64,000 nucleotides of DNA from Dicyema japonicum (GCA_011109175.1 RDEW01000007.1:153424-217423); one strand, 5' to 3'. Shown: positions 1-11,685, counted from the first letter of the stretch. Notes: generated by a model not told the origin, from the letters alone. A program made the numbers and translations.

Positions 1-1803
1 TGAAATATAGGACGCGGAAGATACGGAATAATGACTGATAATACAAGTTTCTCCATAATTTTTGACAGTGTGCTGGTAACGGAAATAGGCCTGTAGGATG
101 CAGGTTCTGTCTCTGGTTTCCCAGCCTTCAATATCGGTCTGATGATAGAATTCTTCCAAATCTTAGGAATAATATTATAGTTAATGGACAGATTGTATAT
201 ATGCGTGAGGTAGCCAATTGCGTAGTGGCTTAGGTGTTTTAGGTGAATAGAAGATACTTTGTCAGGCCCGCACGCCCGTGAGCTCTTTAATCTGGTGATC
301 ACATCCAAGACTTGGTCATCTGTGAATAGTTCGTGGTAAGGTTCCTTCTTCGGTTTATGGGCACGCACCTTAATGTCCAGGTGTTTCGAGAATGGTTTGA
401 AGCTAATTCCAGCGTAATGTTTCATAAGGATGTTAGGATGTAGGTGGCATAAGTGTTCAGGAGAAGACTTTCCGGTTCCGTCTGCATCATCCAGCTCCGA
501 CTTGACTTGTTTAAGAGTTTTCCAGAAGTGTCGGGATGTACTTTTCCTGTCGAGGTGGTTAACTAGATGCTGCCATCTCTTGTCCTTGTGTTCTTTTATG
601 CTCTGACAGATCTTTTATTCAGTTGTCTGAGGGCTGTCAAAGACTTCATGTCCAACAGATGGCATCTCTTCAGCCGGTCTCTTTGTTTTATAAGACTTAT
701 TGTATAAGAGCTGAGGGTAGGAATAAACTTCTTGTATGACGATATAGGAATAAAAATATGGTCAGCTTTCTGAATGGCAGCGCTGATAATTTCAGCGGCC
801 TCATCAATGGAGCGTATTGGAAAGGATAATCTCCGAGCCAAGAATTTATCCACAAGGTTACTGAAACCAGACCAGTCAACCTTCGTATAATCCTTGAATC
901 TTTTTGATTTCGCCGCCGTCTCCTGTATCGTCGAAGACCTCTCAATTTTAGAAGGATTGGATTGTGGTCACTGGGAAGCCGTAAAAGACGTTCCAGGAGA
1001 TGAGTCCAGCCAGAGAAGGTGAGCATATGTTAAGTCGGGGGATGTGCAGCTATCAGTCATCCTTAATGGGTCCTCGTATGTGAGTTAGGGTTGTTCAGTA
1101 TAATCAGGTCAGGAAGATAATTTGCAATGAGTTTTCTTCGGTTATCAGATAATTGGGAAGTGAGCCAAACTGGATGTCGTGCATTAAGATCCCCACATAA
1201 CAGTAGATTTTTCAACGTTGAAATGCGTGATAAATCAGGGGTGTAAGATGACGGACACGATCCTTGTGGAGGAATATATAAATTAGCTAAATGGATCCAA
1301 AAGAACGGGAATAACACCATTTTGACAGTAATCTGCTCCAAAGTCTTGTCGGAGCCAAGAAGCTCTGAGGTTAGTTGAGTTGTATCCACAAAAAGAAAAT
1401 CGTTCTTTATAATAGTAAGTAGTCCTCCTCCGCGTCTTCCCTGACGATCTTTACGGATCACTGTGTATCCGGGAAAAGAGGGTGTTGGTATGGAGGGAGA
1501 TAGCTTGGACTCCTGTATTAAAGCGAGGTCAGCCTCATTTTCGCGGAGGAGAGCCCGGAGTTCAAAGATTTTCTTCCTGATCCCATTTGTATACAGTTGT
1601 ATAATTGTAAAACCTCTCCATGGACCAGGATTGGTTTCGACGTCTCCACATAGAAGAATCAAAAGTCTGGACAAATGGGACACCAGACAGGGTCGAAGAC
1701 ACAGGGGATGAAAGGACCACCAGACGGTGGGGAGAAGCTGTTGGCTCTTTTCGTTCCATTTTGGAATGGGTGACACCGTTTCTGGTGAGCCACATGACAC
1801 CAC
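1..1803 (-). mobile_element. 2A-type LINE, copy 1: 2A motif, endonuclease and start of reverse transcriptase
   Basis: Reading leftwards from about 1803, one frame carries a 2A motif (residues 54-61) and then an apurinic-like endonuclease domain (IQESKL near residue 95, CGDLNARHP near residue 203). After frame breaks near 1063 and 1026 the endonuclease tail follows (SDHNPI). Next come a linker (596-853) and the N-terminal half of an RT (1-590: CGPDKV, PASYRPIS, MEKLV). The rest of the element lies left of the window. The 5' end is unclear: the 2A frame begins at a GTG, while ATGs at 1817-1815 and 1811-1809 are in another frame. This is the only copy here that keeps its 5' part. An ingi-like placement is inferred from the N-terminal 2A and the RT style. 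It is probably dead because of the frameshifts. Confidence 0.8.
1621..1644 (-). other. 2A ribosome-skipping motif (DVETNPGP)
   Basis: The codons spell DVETNPGP, preceded by the leucine-rich LLILLCG that 2A sequences usually have. In 2A families the ribosome skips the last Gly-Pro bond, so the short N-terminal piece and the endonuclease-RT polyprotein would be released separately. 2A motifs at the N terminus of non-LTR retrotransposon ORFs are known from trypanosome L1Tc/ingi-type and some marine animal LINEs. The match is seen directly; function in this copy is inferred. Confidence 0.85.
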
Positions 1804-2226
1804 GCTAACATTTTCATTCCATACATCTAAGATATATTATAACACACTTAATATTATCATAACAGAAAAGATAAATTAACAAAGTGTATTTAATAAATAA
1901 AATTAAATACTAAAAAATGGAGTAAATAAAAGAATAGTAATGTGCTAATCCACAATAAACCTCAGTTAATATGACTGATGCATCCCAAGTCCATTACATC
2001 CATCAAGTATATAATACATAAGTGGAATTCCTTGATAAGGTCCGATTATGTCAAATAGAAGAAATAAAAAGATGAAAAATGACTGATTGACTACTTAAGC
2101 ATTAATTTTTTGTTATTTCAAACCTCGAGTAAATAATTATATTGAAAAAAAACAATGTTTGAGGATTAAATAAATAATTAACTTTAAATATCTTTTTTAA
2201 ATAAAAAAAAGACATTTTTGTGAGAT
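1804..2226. other. AT-rich spacer, no gene seen
   Basis: The stretch lies between the 5' end of LINE copy 1 and the truncated endonuclease of LINE copy 2. It is rich in A/T runs and has stops in all frames. I see no repeat or gene in it. Confidence 0.6.
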
Positions 2227-4670
2227 TTGAATCAATATAATCAGTTCTTGCCCGAAAGGATTCTTGTTGGACTTATCCAGAATAAACAACAACTAGAAAA
2301 CCTAATACTTTGTGGAGATTTTACTGCAAAGCACCCTGCCTGGTTGAAATCACAAACAACTGACTCAAGAGGACTATCCTTAATAAACCAACTCTCCTCC
2401 ATGACAATCCTCAACAGCCCCACTATGCACACGAGAACTCCGTTCAAGGAAGGTGATTCATCTACATCCCCCGACACACTTTCTGTTCATCAACTCTTGG
2501 ACCCAACATTTCATGGACATTACATTACGGATTATCCTCCGATCATAATCCAATAATCATTCGATTCAAAAAATTTCTCTATCATCCAAAAACAACTGTT
2601 TTTTCTTCAACTACAAAAAAGCAAATTGGGACGGCTACTCAAAACATGTTGACCAGGCTCTACTTTGCTTTGACTTGAACATATTCCGTTCTATTGATGA
2701 GACCGTCGACCATTTGAACAAAATAATTCTTGATGCTCGTAGTAGATTCATCCCTCGTGGAAGGTTCAAATATTACAACGAAATTTTGGATCAGAATACC
2801 AAATCACTAATCAGAGAAAGAAACCGCTTGAAAAGACACGTACCTCTCTTTCCGGGACAGAAATCCCAGACAAAGGCTCTCAATGATGAAATTTCAAAAA
2901 GGAACAGAAGGGCTAAAGCAAACAAGTGGGAAAAGCAAATCTGCTCTCTCCCATTTCAGAAATCTGCCCAGATGGTCTGGAAGGCAATAAAAAGACTTGG
3001 CCCTAAAGAAAACTCCACCTCGAAACAAAAGACAGACCAACACAGCTTAAATAAACTAATGAAGTATTATACCGGTATAAGTCACAAAACTTTCAAGAAA
3101 ATGGATGGACCCTCTTTGTTTCGATGAGACCTAAAAGAATCCCGCCGATCACTTTTATTTCTCATTCAAACGTATTCGAAGGCTTGAAGATGATTAATCC
3201 CTCCCGCTCTTGTGGTCCAGATGGCATCCCTTCAATACTTCTTAAACACCTTGAACCGATACTATTGGGGTAATCTCCCTTATTTTCAACTATTCTTTGA
3301 ACATGAATTCCATCCCTACGATTTGGAAACTTTCCCACATACGCCCAATACCAAAACCTGGCAAGGACAAAAACAATCCCGCTTCATACCGACCAATTTC
3401 TCTATTTTGTTCATTTTTTAAAATTATTGGAAAAACTGGTACTTGATCTCATTTCCCCGTCCCTTCCCTTCAGTTCCTCTCAACATGGCTTCAGAAAGTT
3501 CTATTCAACGTCCACCCACCTTACTTCTCTCAATCAATTTATCCTTGATGGCTTCAACTCAAGTCCTCGTCACCTCAAAACCATCGTCTGCTCTGTGGAT
3601 CTGCGTAAAGCCTTTGACTCTGTCTCCAGGAAAATCTTAACCAGGAAATTATTTGGACTCTCCATTAACCCCAATCAAAAAACTCTGGCTTTCGAATTTC
3701 CTCAGCGGGAGAAGGGCCCGGGTTTGTATGAATGGGACCAAATCACTTTCGAGACTACTTCCCAATGATGTTCCGCAAGGCTCTCCTTTGTCTTCCGCCT
3801 TATTCAACCTTTTTATGTCCGATTTGCCACGATCAGTTGATAAAGACGATCTTCTCCTCTCCTATGCTGATGACATTCTAATTGGATCTCGTGACAAGGA
3901 TCTCCTAAAAGCCTCAGAAAGAGTTCAAAAACAACTAGACGTGATTCAAAATTGGTTAATCTCCAACAGACTTGATATATCTCTTGAGAAGTCCTCCACA
4001 TCCCTATTTACCTCAGACAAACGTCTTGGAAGAACGACCGTTGATTTATTTATCAACCAAACTAAAATACCTTTTACGAAGAAATTGAAAATCTTAGGAG
4101 TCGCCTTTGACACGCACATGACCTTCTCCCCTCATGTCGAATATATCTCCGGAACCTGCTCAAGAAAGCTTGGTTTGGTCAAATCTATTTTTGGTGCCAT
4201 CAGAACCTTTTTCCCAGCATTGAAACTACTACATAAACAATTCATTGAGCCATCTATCAGCTACGCCTGTGCGTCTTAGGGAATCAACCTATCCTGGACA
4301 AACAAACAGAAAATCAGTGATATTTAGTCCCTATCAGCTACAACTATCGGCAAGCTCGTGAGAACAGTCAGTCTCACACCCACCTCTCTGGACGACCTTA
4401 TCGGACAAAATGGGAAGGGATTCGCCGCTCTGTGCCGAAAATCCAACTTCCTACAATGCTCTAATGGATTGGGTCTTACTAGAAGACTTTACATCACCCC
4501 TCTTGTATTTCTTCATAACCCTCCCGTCCTCAGAGAAGCTGTGTTGGATCTAGGAAGGTCACTGGAAAAAGATGAGAGACCTAATGGAGGCGGCCGGGAT
4601 CACCTAATTAGTTAAAAAGAATTAAATTAACTATTGGTGTTCTTGGATTAAATAAATATAATCAGTTGCG
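2227..4670 (+). mobile_element. 2A-type LINE, copy 2: endonuclease fragment, RT and 3' tail
   Basis: A 5'-truncated copy. It begins inside the endonuclease (2227-2556, CGDFTAKHP, parallel to copy 1). A linker follows (2675-3127) and then an RT broken into several frames: HGFRK near 3484, VDLRKAFDSV near 3595, NDVPQGSPLSSALFNLFMSDLP near 3770, catalytic YADD near 3862. The thumb reads ILGVAFDTHMTFSPHV and then EPSISYACAS, followed by a stop where a Trp is expected. The tail has a conserved terminal hairpin (4597-4643) and then an A/T-rich TAAATAAATA end. It is dead because of multiple frameshifts and stops. It is the second-best copy for defining the family. Confidence 0.85.
4597..4643 (+). 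repeat. 3'-terminal hairpin of 2A-type LINE
   Basis: GGATCACC pairs with GGTGTTCT (7 of 8 positions, counting G-U). It lies just before the A-rich end of copy 2. Related stems with different sequence but kept pairing occur at 6368-6410, 15384-15433, 16623-16659, 22479-22516, 23098-23145 and 25532-25568. Confidence 0.65.
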
Positions 4671-4689
4671 GAGATTTGACGTTTTGAAG

Positions 4690-5815
4690 GTCGTAATTCC
4701 CGGATTTTTGAATTTAAGAAAATCATATACATGTGTGAGAAGTACTTTACTGCATTCTTGTTAATGGCAGAGAATGTGTATTTTACAAAGTGTTTCAACT
4801 GCCAACGCAATGGACACACATCCTCCTTCTGTAAGGAGAAGACAAGATGTCTCCGTTGTGCATGGGAACACGACATGACTGCTTGTAGAAAGACTCCTGA
4901 GAACACAATGAATTGCATAAATTGTGGCTCGTCCACACATTGTGCCAAATATGGTGGATGTCCAGCTGCCAAGAAATCTGATCAGAGGAGAGCAATTAAA
5001 AGCGATGGACAGGGGATATTGGGAGAACGTGGACAGCAAAGACAGTTACGTCAAAGTCGACATCTAAAATTCCCACTCTATCAGAGAAGATATATAGTGA
5101 AATATCGGAGATTATGTCACGGCTAAACTATTTGTGCTCGATTGCATATGTGGATTAAATAGAAACCTTGGCTTTGAAGAAACAAGGTCACCCAAATGTT
5201 TGAAGCAAGGACTAAAAATAGTGCTAGCGAATGCCCGATCCCTAGAGAAAAGGCATAATGAACTTGCACTACTTTCGAGGGCCTCCTAGATCGACATCTT
5301 GGTGGTCAATGAGACGAAATTAAAGAACGCGAAGAGTAACACAATTCTGTGGACGTTTTATGAAAGGCTGGAGCTGTTGCTGGTACGGAAACGTCTATTT
5401 TCTACCGGGACTGCCTCCGAATTCGTAATCCAAAAGTCGTTTGTGATGCATTGTGTGAATTTGAAAGCATGGACGTTTGTTGCGAAGGAGTATGGATTAG
5501 TGTTGGAGGTCTATACTCCAAGAATCTTGAGAATTTTCTACAGATATCTCTGACTTCTACTACAAGAATGTTTATACTATCTTAATTGGCGAACTTAATT
5601 CGAAGATCACTAGTTATGGTTGTAGCAAGACAAATTAAGATGGAAGACGTTTAGAATTATTGATTCATGCGGCTTTGTGATCCTTACGTCGGATGACCCA
5701 AATCATTTTTCTTATCATGGTGGCGACAAACTCGGCGTATTCCTAGTATCGTCAGCTCTATTTGGGAAAGCCAAAGACTCTATGGGATATCGGGAGCGAC
5801 CATATTCCACAAGAA
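4690..5815 (+). mobile_element. Jockey-type LINE, copy 1, 5' part: zinc-knuckle ORF1 and endonuclease
   Basis: ORF1 is seen at 4731-5126 with three cysteine/histidine knuckles (CFNCQRNGHTSSFC, CLRCAWEHDMTAC, CINCGSSTHCAKYGGC), the arrangement of ORF1 proteins in Jockey/I-group elements. ORF1 proteins bind element RNA. ORF2 follows from about 5217 (KIVLANARSL, then DILVVNETKL, endonuclease starts) and runs broken to 5815. There the match to the longer copy at 51.8-56 kb stops abruptly and 2A-type LINE sequence begins. It is a pseudogene with many stops. Confidence 0.8.
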
Positions 5816-6435
5816 ATAGCGACCATATTTCATTACCATTACAGATTCGTCCAACTATCTTGGGAGTGACATTTGACCCTTTGATGACATTTTCTCAACA
5901 TGTGAAATACGTTATGACAAAGGGTCTCAGGAAACTAAATATAATCAAACCGCTCTTGAAGTCCAAGCCGTCACAAGAATGCGCTGTTGTCTTGTTCAAT
6001 CAACTTCTAAAACCGACGATTGAGTATGCTTGTGCCTCATGGGCCTATGGGGCTTCGATATCAAATTCATTCAAGATCAATTCCTTGATTGGCAATCTAG
6101 CACGTCTAACGAATCTATTCCGATATTTTCCCTCTAATTCTTGAACACGCCGCAATCAAAAATAATCGCTCCAACTTCATCTGTCTGTGTGGCCAAGAAA
6201 CAAGTCGTTTCTTCCATTAAAGGCTAGAGGCCTCAAATACACGAAATTTGGGTAAAAAACCCACCACTCTTAAAACTATAATGAAGGATCATCATCGTCT
6301 ATTCAAGAAAGCCGTGGGTATTCTGGAGGAACATAGGAAAAACCTCTCGATCCTGTTGAGGCGCACCGGGATCACTTAAATAGTTGGTTTACTCCTTTCT
6401 TGGTGTTCCCTTTTCGGGGTTATTAAATAAAATTA
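5816..6435 (+). mobile_element. 2A-type LINE 3' fragment joined into Jockey-type LINE
   Basis: RT thumb sequence typical of the 2A-type family (TILGVTFDPLMTFSQHVKYV, then EYACASW) starts directly at the Jockey break. It runs to a terminal hairpin at 6368-6410 and a TTATTAAATAAA end. Against the longer Jockey copy, this block and the next 100 bp replace about 615 bp, so an insertion with deletion or a template switch is likely. Confidence 0.75.
6368..6410 (+). repeat. 3'-terminal hairpin of 2A-type LINE
   Basis: GGGATCAC pairs with GTGTTCCC (7 of 8). The loop holds the TAGTTGG and TTTCTTGG sequence shared with other copies. An A-rich tail follows. Confidence 0.65.
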
Positions 6436-6541
6436 ACATGACAGATGTTGACACCTATTTTAAATAAATAATGTTGACACCTGTCAAATCACCTGTCATC
6501 ACGCTCAGCGCTCGATCACTCTCAGCGCTCGCGACATATTT
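6436..6541. repeat. Solo transposon-end-like sequence
   Basis: The right end reads AGCGCTCGCGACATATT, identical over about 17 bp to the right terminus and flank of the integrase transposon at 42074-42090. Two CTCAGCGCTCG-like repeats and a doubled TGTTGACACCT precede it. It may be the end of a related element or MITE; its other end is not recognised. The Jockey-type LINE resumes at 6541. Confidence 0.4.
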
Positions 6542-7850
6542 AAACATTCCGACGAGGAAGTGCATATTGCTGATAGCACAGTCAGCGTCTTTGAAGTGAT
6601 GACAGCTATCAGGGAAATCAAGGTCAATGCTCCAGGATATGACCACATATCAATGAAACTTATTAAAAAGGGTCCGGATATTTTATTTGACTATCTGCGA
6701 TGTCCTTATGATGAGTGTTTACGACTTGACCACTTCTTTTAATATGGAAGAAAACTGTTGTGAGGATGATTCCAAAACCAGGGAAGCAAAGAGAGATCCG
6801 GCAAGCTACAGAGCAATTAGCTTAATATGTTCTTTCCCGAAAGTGATTGAATGCATCATTTTCAAAAAGCTAAGCAGACATATAGAAGAGAATGACTTTC
6901 TGATTCCGGAGCAGTGGGGTTTTCGTCCCGGAAAAGGCTGTGCAGACTGTTTCTATCTACTGAATTCTGAAATCATGAAAGCAAGGAATTCCAAGAGGCA
7001 AATAAACTTATTATGTCTTGGATATCTCGAAGCATTCGACAGTGTATGCATGAAGTTGTTGTATCAGCATGTGTTCCAAGAAACCTATTTGTTTGGCTAA
7101 GAAATTATCTTCAAGAAAGATAATCTTTTGTGAAGGTGTGTGGAAATATATCCGATCCAACATCATTCAAGAGGGGAGTACCACAATGTTGAGTCCTATT
7201 TTGTTTAATATATTCATGGCGAGATTTCCACGTCCGAGGAATATTAATACTTATTTATACGGATGACGTAATCGTGGTGGACACATTTCTAAAATCTTCT
7301 ATATCTGAAGGAAGAATCCGGGAGTATGTCGACCAGATTGAGCATTGATGCAACTTGAGAGGGCTAAAGCTCTCTGCTTAAAAATCTTGCGCACTCTGAA
7401 TAAGCAATGTGAAAAAGCATCTGAAACAATAATACACACTGGGAGTAAACAATGCACACAGTCTGCGCTACCTGGGGGTCGACTATGGACATGGACGACA
7501 TAAAAGGGAGGAGAAAGAGAGCCTTTAGTCTCTCTGTACACGGAAGTTACACGTTAGTCGCGTCACTACCTGTTCATCTTCAAGGGAGTTATTCTTCCTA
7601 GACCTACTTTATGGGTGCGAGGGGTGGTTCTTCTCTCCGAAGAGGGAGAAGATCTTATCCCTCCTAGAGAAGACTAGGAGAGCTGCAATTAAGCTCTCTT
7701 AAACAAGAAACTGAAAGACTGTCTAAGCGAGGACAAAAACAAGCTCTTAGAACCGATTAGCAGGATTGTGGAGGATCGGATCAATGTTTCAGGAGGAGAT
7801 CAAAGATCCAGGACACGTATATAAAGCTGGGAGAAACGTCCTGAAAAAAT
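6541..7850 (+). mobile_element. Jockey-type LINE, copy 1, RT part
   Basis: RT fragments in shifting frames parallel the copy at 54.3-56 kb: ADSTVSVFEVM, NAPGYDHISMKLI, KRDPASYRAISLI, a GFRPGKGCADCF block, LYADD-type remnants near 7255 and an LRYLGVDYGH block near 7470. The 3' end is near the GACACGTATATAAA shared with the other copy, followed by an A-rich tail. It is a pseudogene. Confidence 0.75.
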
Positions 7851-8489
7851 TAATAAAAAAGGGGAGGAAGGGTCTAAATGTGGAATCCAAGCCTTATGGT
7901 AGGACTCAGATGTAATACCCTCCAGAAAACTTCTTAACTCTTTTGTTAATAAATCGTTGTTGTTGTTTGTTGTAGAACGTTCCGATCTGAATCCTTGTTG
8001 GTAGTGACTAAAGAACAAATGACGTTTAATATTCCAAAGTAAGAGTTTTTCCACGAGGCCGATAAATCACAGGATAGGGATATGGTAAGATGAAGGTGAG
8101 GCTTTCGTTTTCCCGGTTTTTAAGAGAGGTATGATATGATTTCTTCCATTTACTGGGGATAGGGTTGAAAACAAATTAAGGCCAGTAAGGCCAGTCTGCT
8201 TTCTTATAGTTCTTGAAGTTTACTTTGTTCCTATGTGGGCTTTTGAAACGGCACAACTTTAAGTATAATTGGATTATGATCACTATGAAAGTCGTAGGAG
8301 ACGTTCAATAAATTAGCGGGGCAATCCTTGAGGAGAAATGGACAGATGAAGTTGGATTATCATTACTTATGACTTGTGTCCTTGTTTTGGATGTTCGGGC
8401 TGATTAGAATCACCAATTCGATTACCTCTCTTGTCGACCGATTGAGTAGTTAGCCATTGCAGGTGTTTGGCACTGAGGTTATAATATAA
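7851..8489 (-). mobile_element. 2A-type LINE RT fragment, antisense
   Basis: Read leftwards, broken frames give IPSKWKKS, SYHIP, VEKLL and QQGFRSERSTT, the finger/palm region of an RT like those of the 2A-type family. The string of Asn after STT comes from an AAC repeat. Both ends are truncated and no tail hairpin is seen. It abuts the Jockey-type copy tail to tail. Confidence 0.55.
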
Positions 8490-8649
8490 ATTACTCAAAT
8501 TAATTTAAAAAATTAAAATAAATTAATCAATAAATATTTTTATTTTCAGAATGTTAACCGATATTAATGTTAAGTAAATTCATAACTTAAATTTAAGCGT
8601 TTCCTTCAACTGTCTATTTTTTAAACGAATTTCATTCCTATTATCCCTA
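8490..8649 (+). promoter_or_regulatory. Upstream region of ABCD4-like gene
   Basis: AT-rich sequence between LINE debris and the ATG at 8650. It must hold the promoter if the gene is active, but no specific motif is recognised. Confidence 0.3.
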
Positions 8650-10609
8650 ATGATTCCGACTATTCTTAGTAAATACAGGGATTGGCTTTTAGGAATTTTA
8701 ATTCTCATTTTCTGTGCTGCTGGTATTTCTATTACATCAACGAAAGAACAAACGGTGGCCTATTACTCGGGACTTATCCCTAGTAAGTTCTACGCAGTCA
8801 TCCCACTCCTTGATTGGAGTAAATTCGGATTCCTTGTGTTTCATGCATTGTTGCTAACAACTGGGACGGCTTTGGTGGACTGAATAATGATTTAAGATTG
8901 TAAGCCTTAAGGAGTATCTCTCCCGGATCATTTATGTTGTTTGGAGGAGGAACCTCTGTCAGACTTTAAACACAATTTACTTCCAAAACTTAAACTACTA
9001 TAACTTAAACACGCATTCAAGACAAATCGACAATATGTTAGCCAACAAGATGATTTCAGGGATCAGAGGTTGACCCAGGACATCGACTTACTAACGTCGA
9101 CGTTGGTGGAGACACTCACTGTGGTAATTATCCTACCATTCACAGCGATTTATTACTCTTACGACATTTTTGTAAAGTTTGATGTTTTCTGATTAAAGTT
9201 TGCAGTATTACGGGTTCTTGGGACCTCTGGTTTACTTTATATTCTTTAGTATCATTAACAAATATTTGATTGGCTGGGTCTCCTCTTACATTTACGAGCA
9301 GGAACGTCTGGAAGGGATATATCGGTTTATGGTGGCAATATTAAAGTTATAATCACGTGCGTGTTAGACGGGAGTGTGAAGAATTAGCTCTGTCCAAAGG
9401 TTCTAGGTTTGAGAAGTTGGTGGTTAATCGGTGGTTGGAGAGCCTAATATCTATTTTGTTCAAGCGAATCAACCGGGAGTTGCTACTTAGAAGTATTCTA
9501 TAAACTTATTTGCAGTCTGGGAGAACTTTGCCGGATATTTCGGTTCCATACTGAGTTACTTGATCGTGGGAATTGCTATTCTGGAGGGTAACTTTGCGGG
9601 GGAACCAAATATTTCTTCGATCATTAGTCAGGTGAATAACCCGTAATTTCTAGTATTCCTTCAAAATTATGTATTTGATATATGTATTCACTCAGCTCAT
9701 ACAACAAAACACAAACGTGACTATTATGGTGGGGGCTGCTACCAGGTTGTGTTTGAGGTAACTAGAATCTCCGTGGCCATCGAGAAATTTGAATATAATG
9801 ATTCAGCAACCAGTATAACCACAGTTTATGACAAAGACGTTATTGTTTGTTTTAATAATGTTACCTGTGGTCTTCCAAATGGACTGAAAATATTTTTTTC
9901 CGGTTTTGGGTTAAGTTAAGCCAGGCTTTAGCTTTGACCTCAAAAGGAGGGAGTTTGTCATTATTACGGGACCCAGTGGCTGTGGGAAGACATCTCTTTT
10001 CAGGACCATTATGGGAGTTTGGACTTGTTTAAATGGCATATAACTTTATTTTACTCCAAGGAAACATAGACTTTTCCCAGGATGTTTCGGATAAGGACGT
10101 AATGTGTCTCCCACAGACCAGTTACTGCACTTTTGGGAATTTGATTAAGCAAATAGTATTCCCAAGTAATGATAAATTTGAATTAAAGGAACTGAGGATC
10201 AACTTGATGGTCCTCTAATTGAGAGCTTACTTGATGAATTTAATCTCTCCCACCTCATCGGAAGAGATGATTTGAATATAATCGATAATCTGACCTGGTA
10301 TCCTCCTATATTTTTATTCAGGTACGAGAATCTTTCTCCTGGGGAACGACAGAGGTTATCTTTTGTTAGATTGTTTTACCACCAACCAAGATTAGTTTGT
10401 AAGTATGTGGCTGAGTCCGTTTTAGTATTTGACGAATCATTTTCTCACACAGACGAATCTATCAGAATAAAGTATATAAAAAGTGCAAAACATGTGATAT
10501 GACTGTTATGACAATTTCTCACTTACCCAATCTTATCAAATACCACGACAGGGAAGTCACATTTTCTGATAATGGCAATTTATTAGTTAGAAATGTCACA
10601 AAATATTAA
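8650..10609 (+). CDS. ABCD4-like half ABC transporter with micro-introns
   Basis: The protein (about 560 aa) follows human ABCD4 throughout. It has an N-terminal membrane region (YYSGLIPSKFY), then RLTQDIDLL and PFTAIYYSYD, EQERLEG, YFGSILSYLIVGIAI, the Walker A GPSGCGKTSL, the signature LSPGERQRL and the Walker B VFDES. ABCD4 works in lysosomal cobalamin export in vertebrates; that role is inferred. The frame is kept only after removing introns at 8875-8896, 9037-9059, 9172-9205, 9325-9346, 9493-9515, 9632-9653, 9746-9765, 9903-9924, 10036-10060 (GC-AG), 10166-10188, 10298-10321 and 10395-10415, i.e. 20-34 nt each. One break near 10480-10500 is unresolved: a one-base shift is needed before the C-terminal MTVMTISHLPNL. 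That could be a sequence error, a missed intron or early decay. Walker A, signature and Walker B are all intact. Confidence 0.9.
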
Positions 10610-11324
10610 TTCAATAACTAATTCTAAGACAAACCCTCTAATATTATTCATTTTCTCCTATAGTATATATAACTTGTCCACCAAGCGGAACTCCACCCCG
10701 ACCATTTGAATTTATAAGGCTGATCCTGAAGATTGAGCAAACAAAGCATTCTTTCTCTCTTTACTGACCTGTATTTCTACTATGATCATAAACAAAAATC
10801 TTGAGAGAAATAACGTTCGATATTATCTAATCTCCCCAAAACCTTTGAGAAGGGTCTCAACGACAACCCACCACCAGACAAACCTAACAAGAATCTTTCA
10901 GAGGGCCTACAATGGAAACTAGGAGATTAAAAACATTAGTTCTATTTACATATAAAAACTTTTGACTCAAGAAAATACAAAAAAATGTCATCGGGTATTC
11001 CAAGCAAATCGAAAAGGTGAATCGGAAATTTTCTCAGCGGACAAAGGGGTAGAAATTCCAAATCTTTTTCAAAGCTCCTATCAAACTGTCTGCCACAAAT
11101 ATCTCATTTACATATCACTTTTTAATAAATGTTTATACAACCTACCAACCATCTCTAAAGACAACACTAATATTTTCTAATACAGATGTCATAGTCCTTC
11201 CATCCAAGGACAAACGCGGTAAAAAAACCACCATACGATTACATCTCCTCAATCGCCTAAACAGATGATTGGACATAAATTTAATGAGTGAACCATACTC
11301 TTCAACTTGAGTGGAAAATTGACT
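10610..11324. other. Unassigned, possible retroelement debris
   Basis: There are only short broken reading frames. One (10962-11180) is followed by DVIVLPS and a Lys-rich stretch, which faintly recalls Penelope-like RT linkers, too weakly to call. No host-type micro-exon gene could be built here. Confidence 0.3.
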
Positions 11325-11568
11325 ATCTCTACCCAGACTGATTATTTTTCTCTACCCGCACACTTTGTTTTTGTAGCTCCCAGTAGATCTGAAATTGAGT
11401 CCTCCCATATCTCCGGATTTGCAACGGACTCTCTATGAAAACTTCAGTGCCATCTGTCGCTTGTACTAAGATTTATTCAAAAAACTTGGAAACCTAATCC
11501 CAGCCCGCTCAGGAGATCTTGATGGACATACTATTCAAAACGGATTTTCCTCGAAATTCTAAAAGGAA
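11325..11568 (+). repeat. Dispersed 240-bp repeat, copy 1
   Basis: It matches 18890-19130 over its whole length with a few substitutions and small indels. Both copies begin near ACTATCTCTACCC and end near CCTCGAAAT. The second copy interrupts an RT reading frame. A frame with FKKLGNLIPARSGDLD is shared but has a stop in this copy. Its nature is unknown. Confidence 0.8.
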
Positions 11569-11685
11569 ATAGCCCTGCAATTATGGCTGTGGCCCTCTAA
11601 CGGTTCCCATTCAAAATGGCCTCCAATTAATTTTTTCAGGTTTTCGGTAAGTTCATCAATATACATCACTAGATTTTAGCGAAAC
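11569..11685. other. LINE-derived scrap
   Basis: About 54 bp here (11611-11664) match, in inverted orientation, the segment at 15184-15237 just upstream of the RT of a (TAA)n-tail LINE. It is probably a fragment left by rearrangement. Confidence 0.5.

Noticed and set aside
8650-8883. Stand-alone 77-aa membrane protein
   Set aside because: It is the first exon of the ABCD4-like gene; the stop lies inside a 22-nt intron.
10962-11220. Penelope-like element from DVIVLPS and a following Lys-rich stretch
   Set aside because: Only seven residues fit, the frame shifts at once, and no RT or GIY-YIG domain follows.
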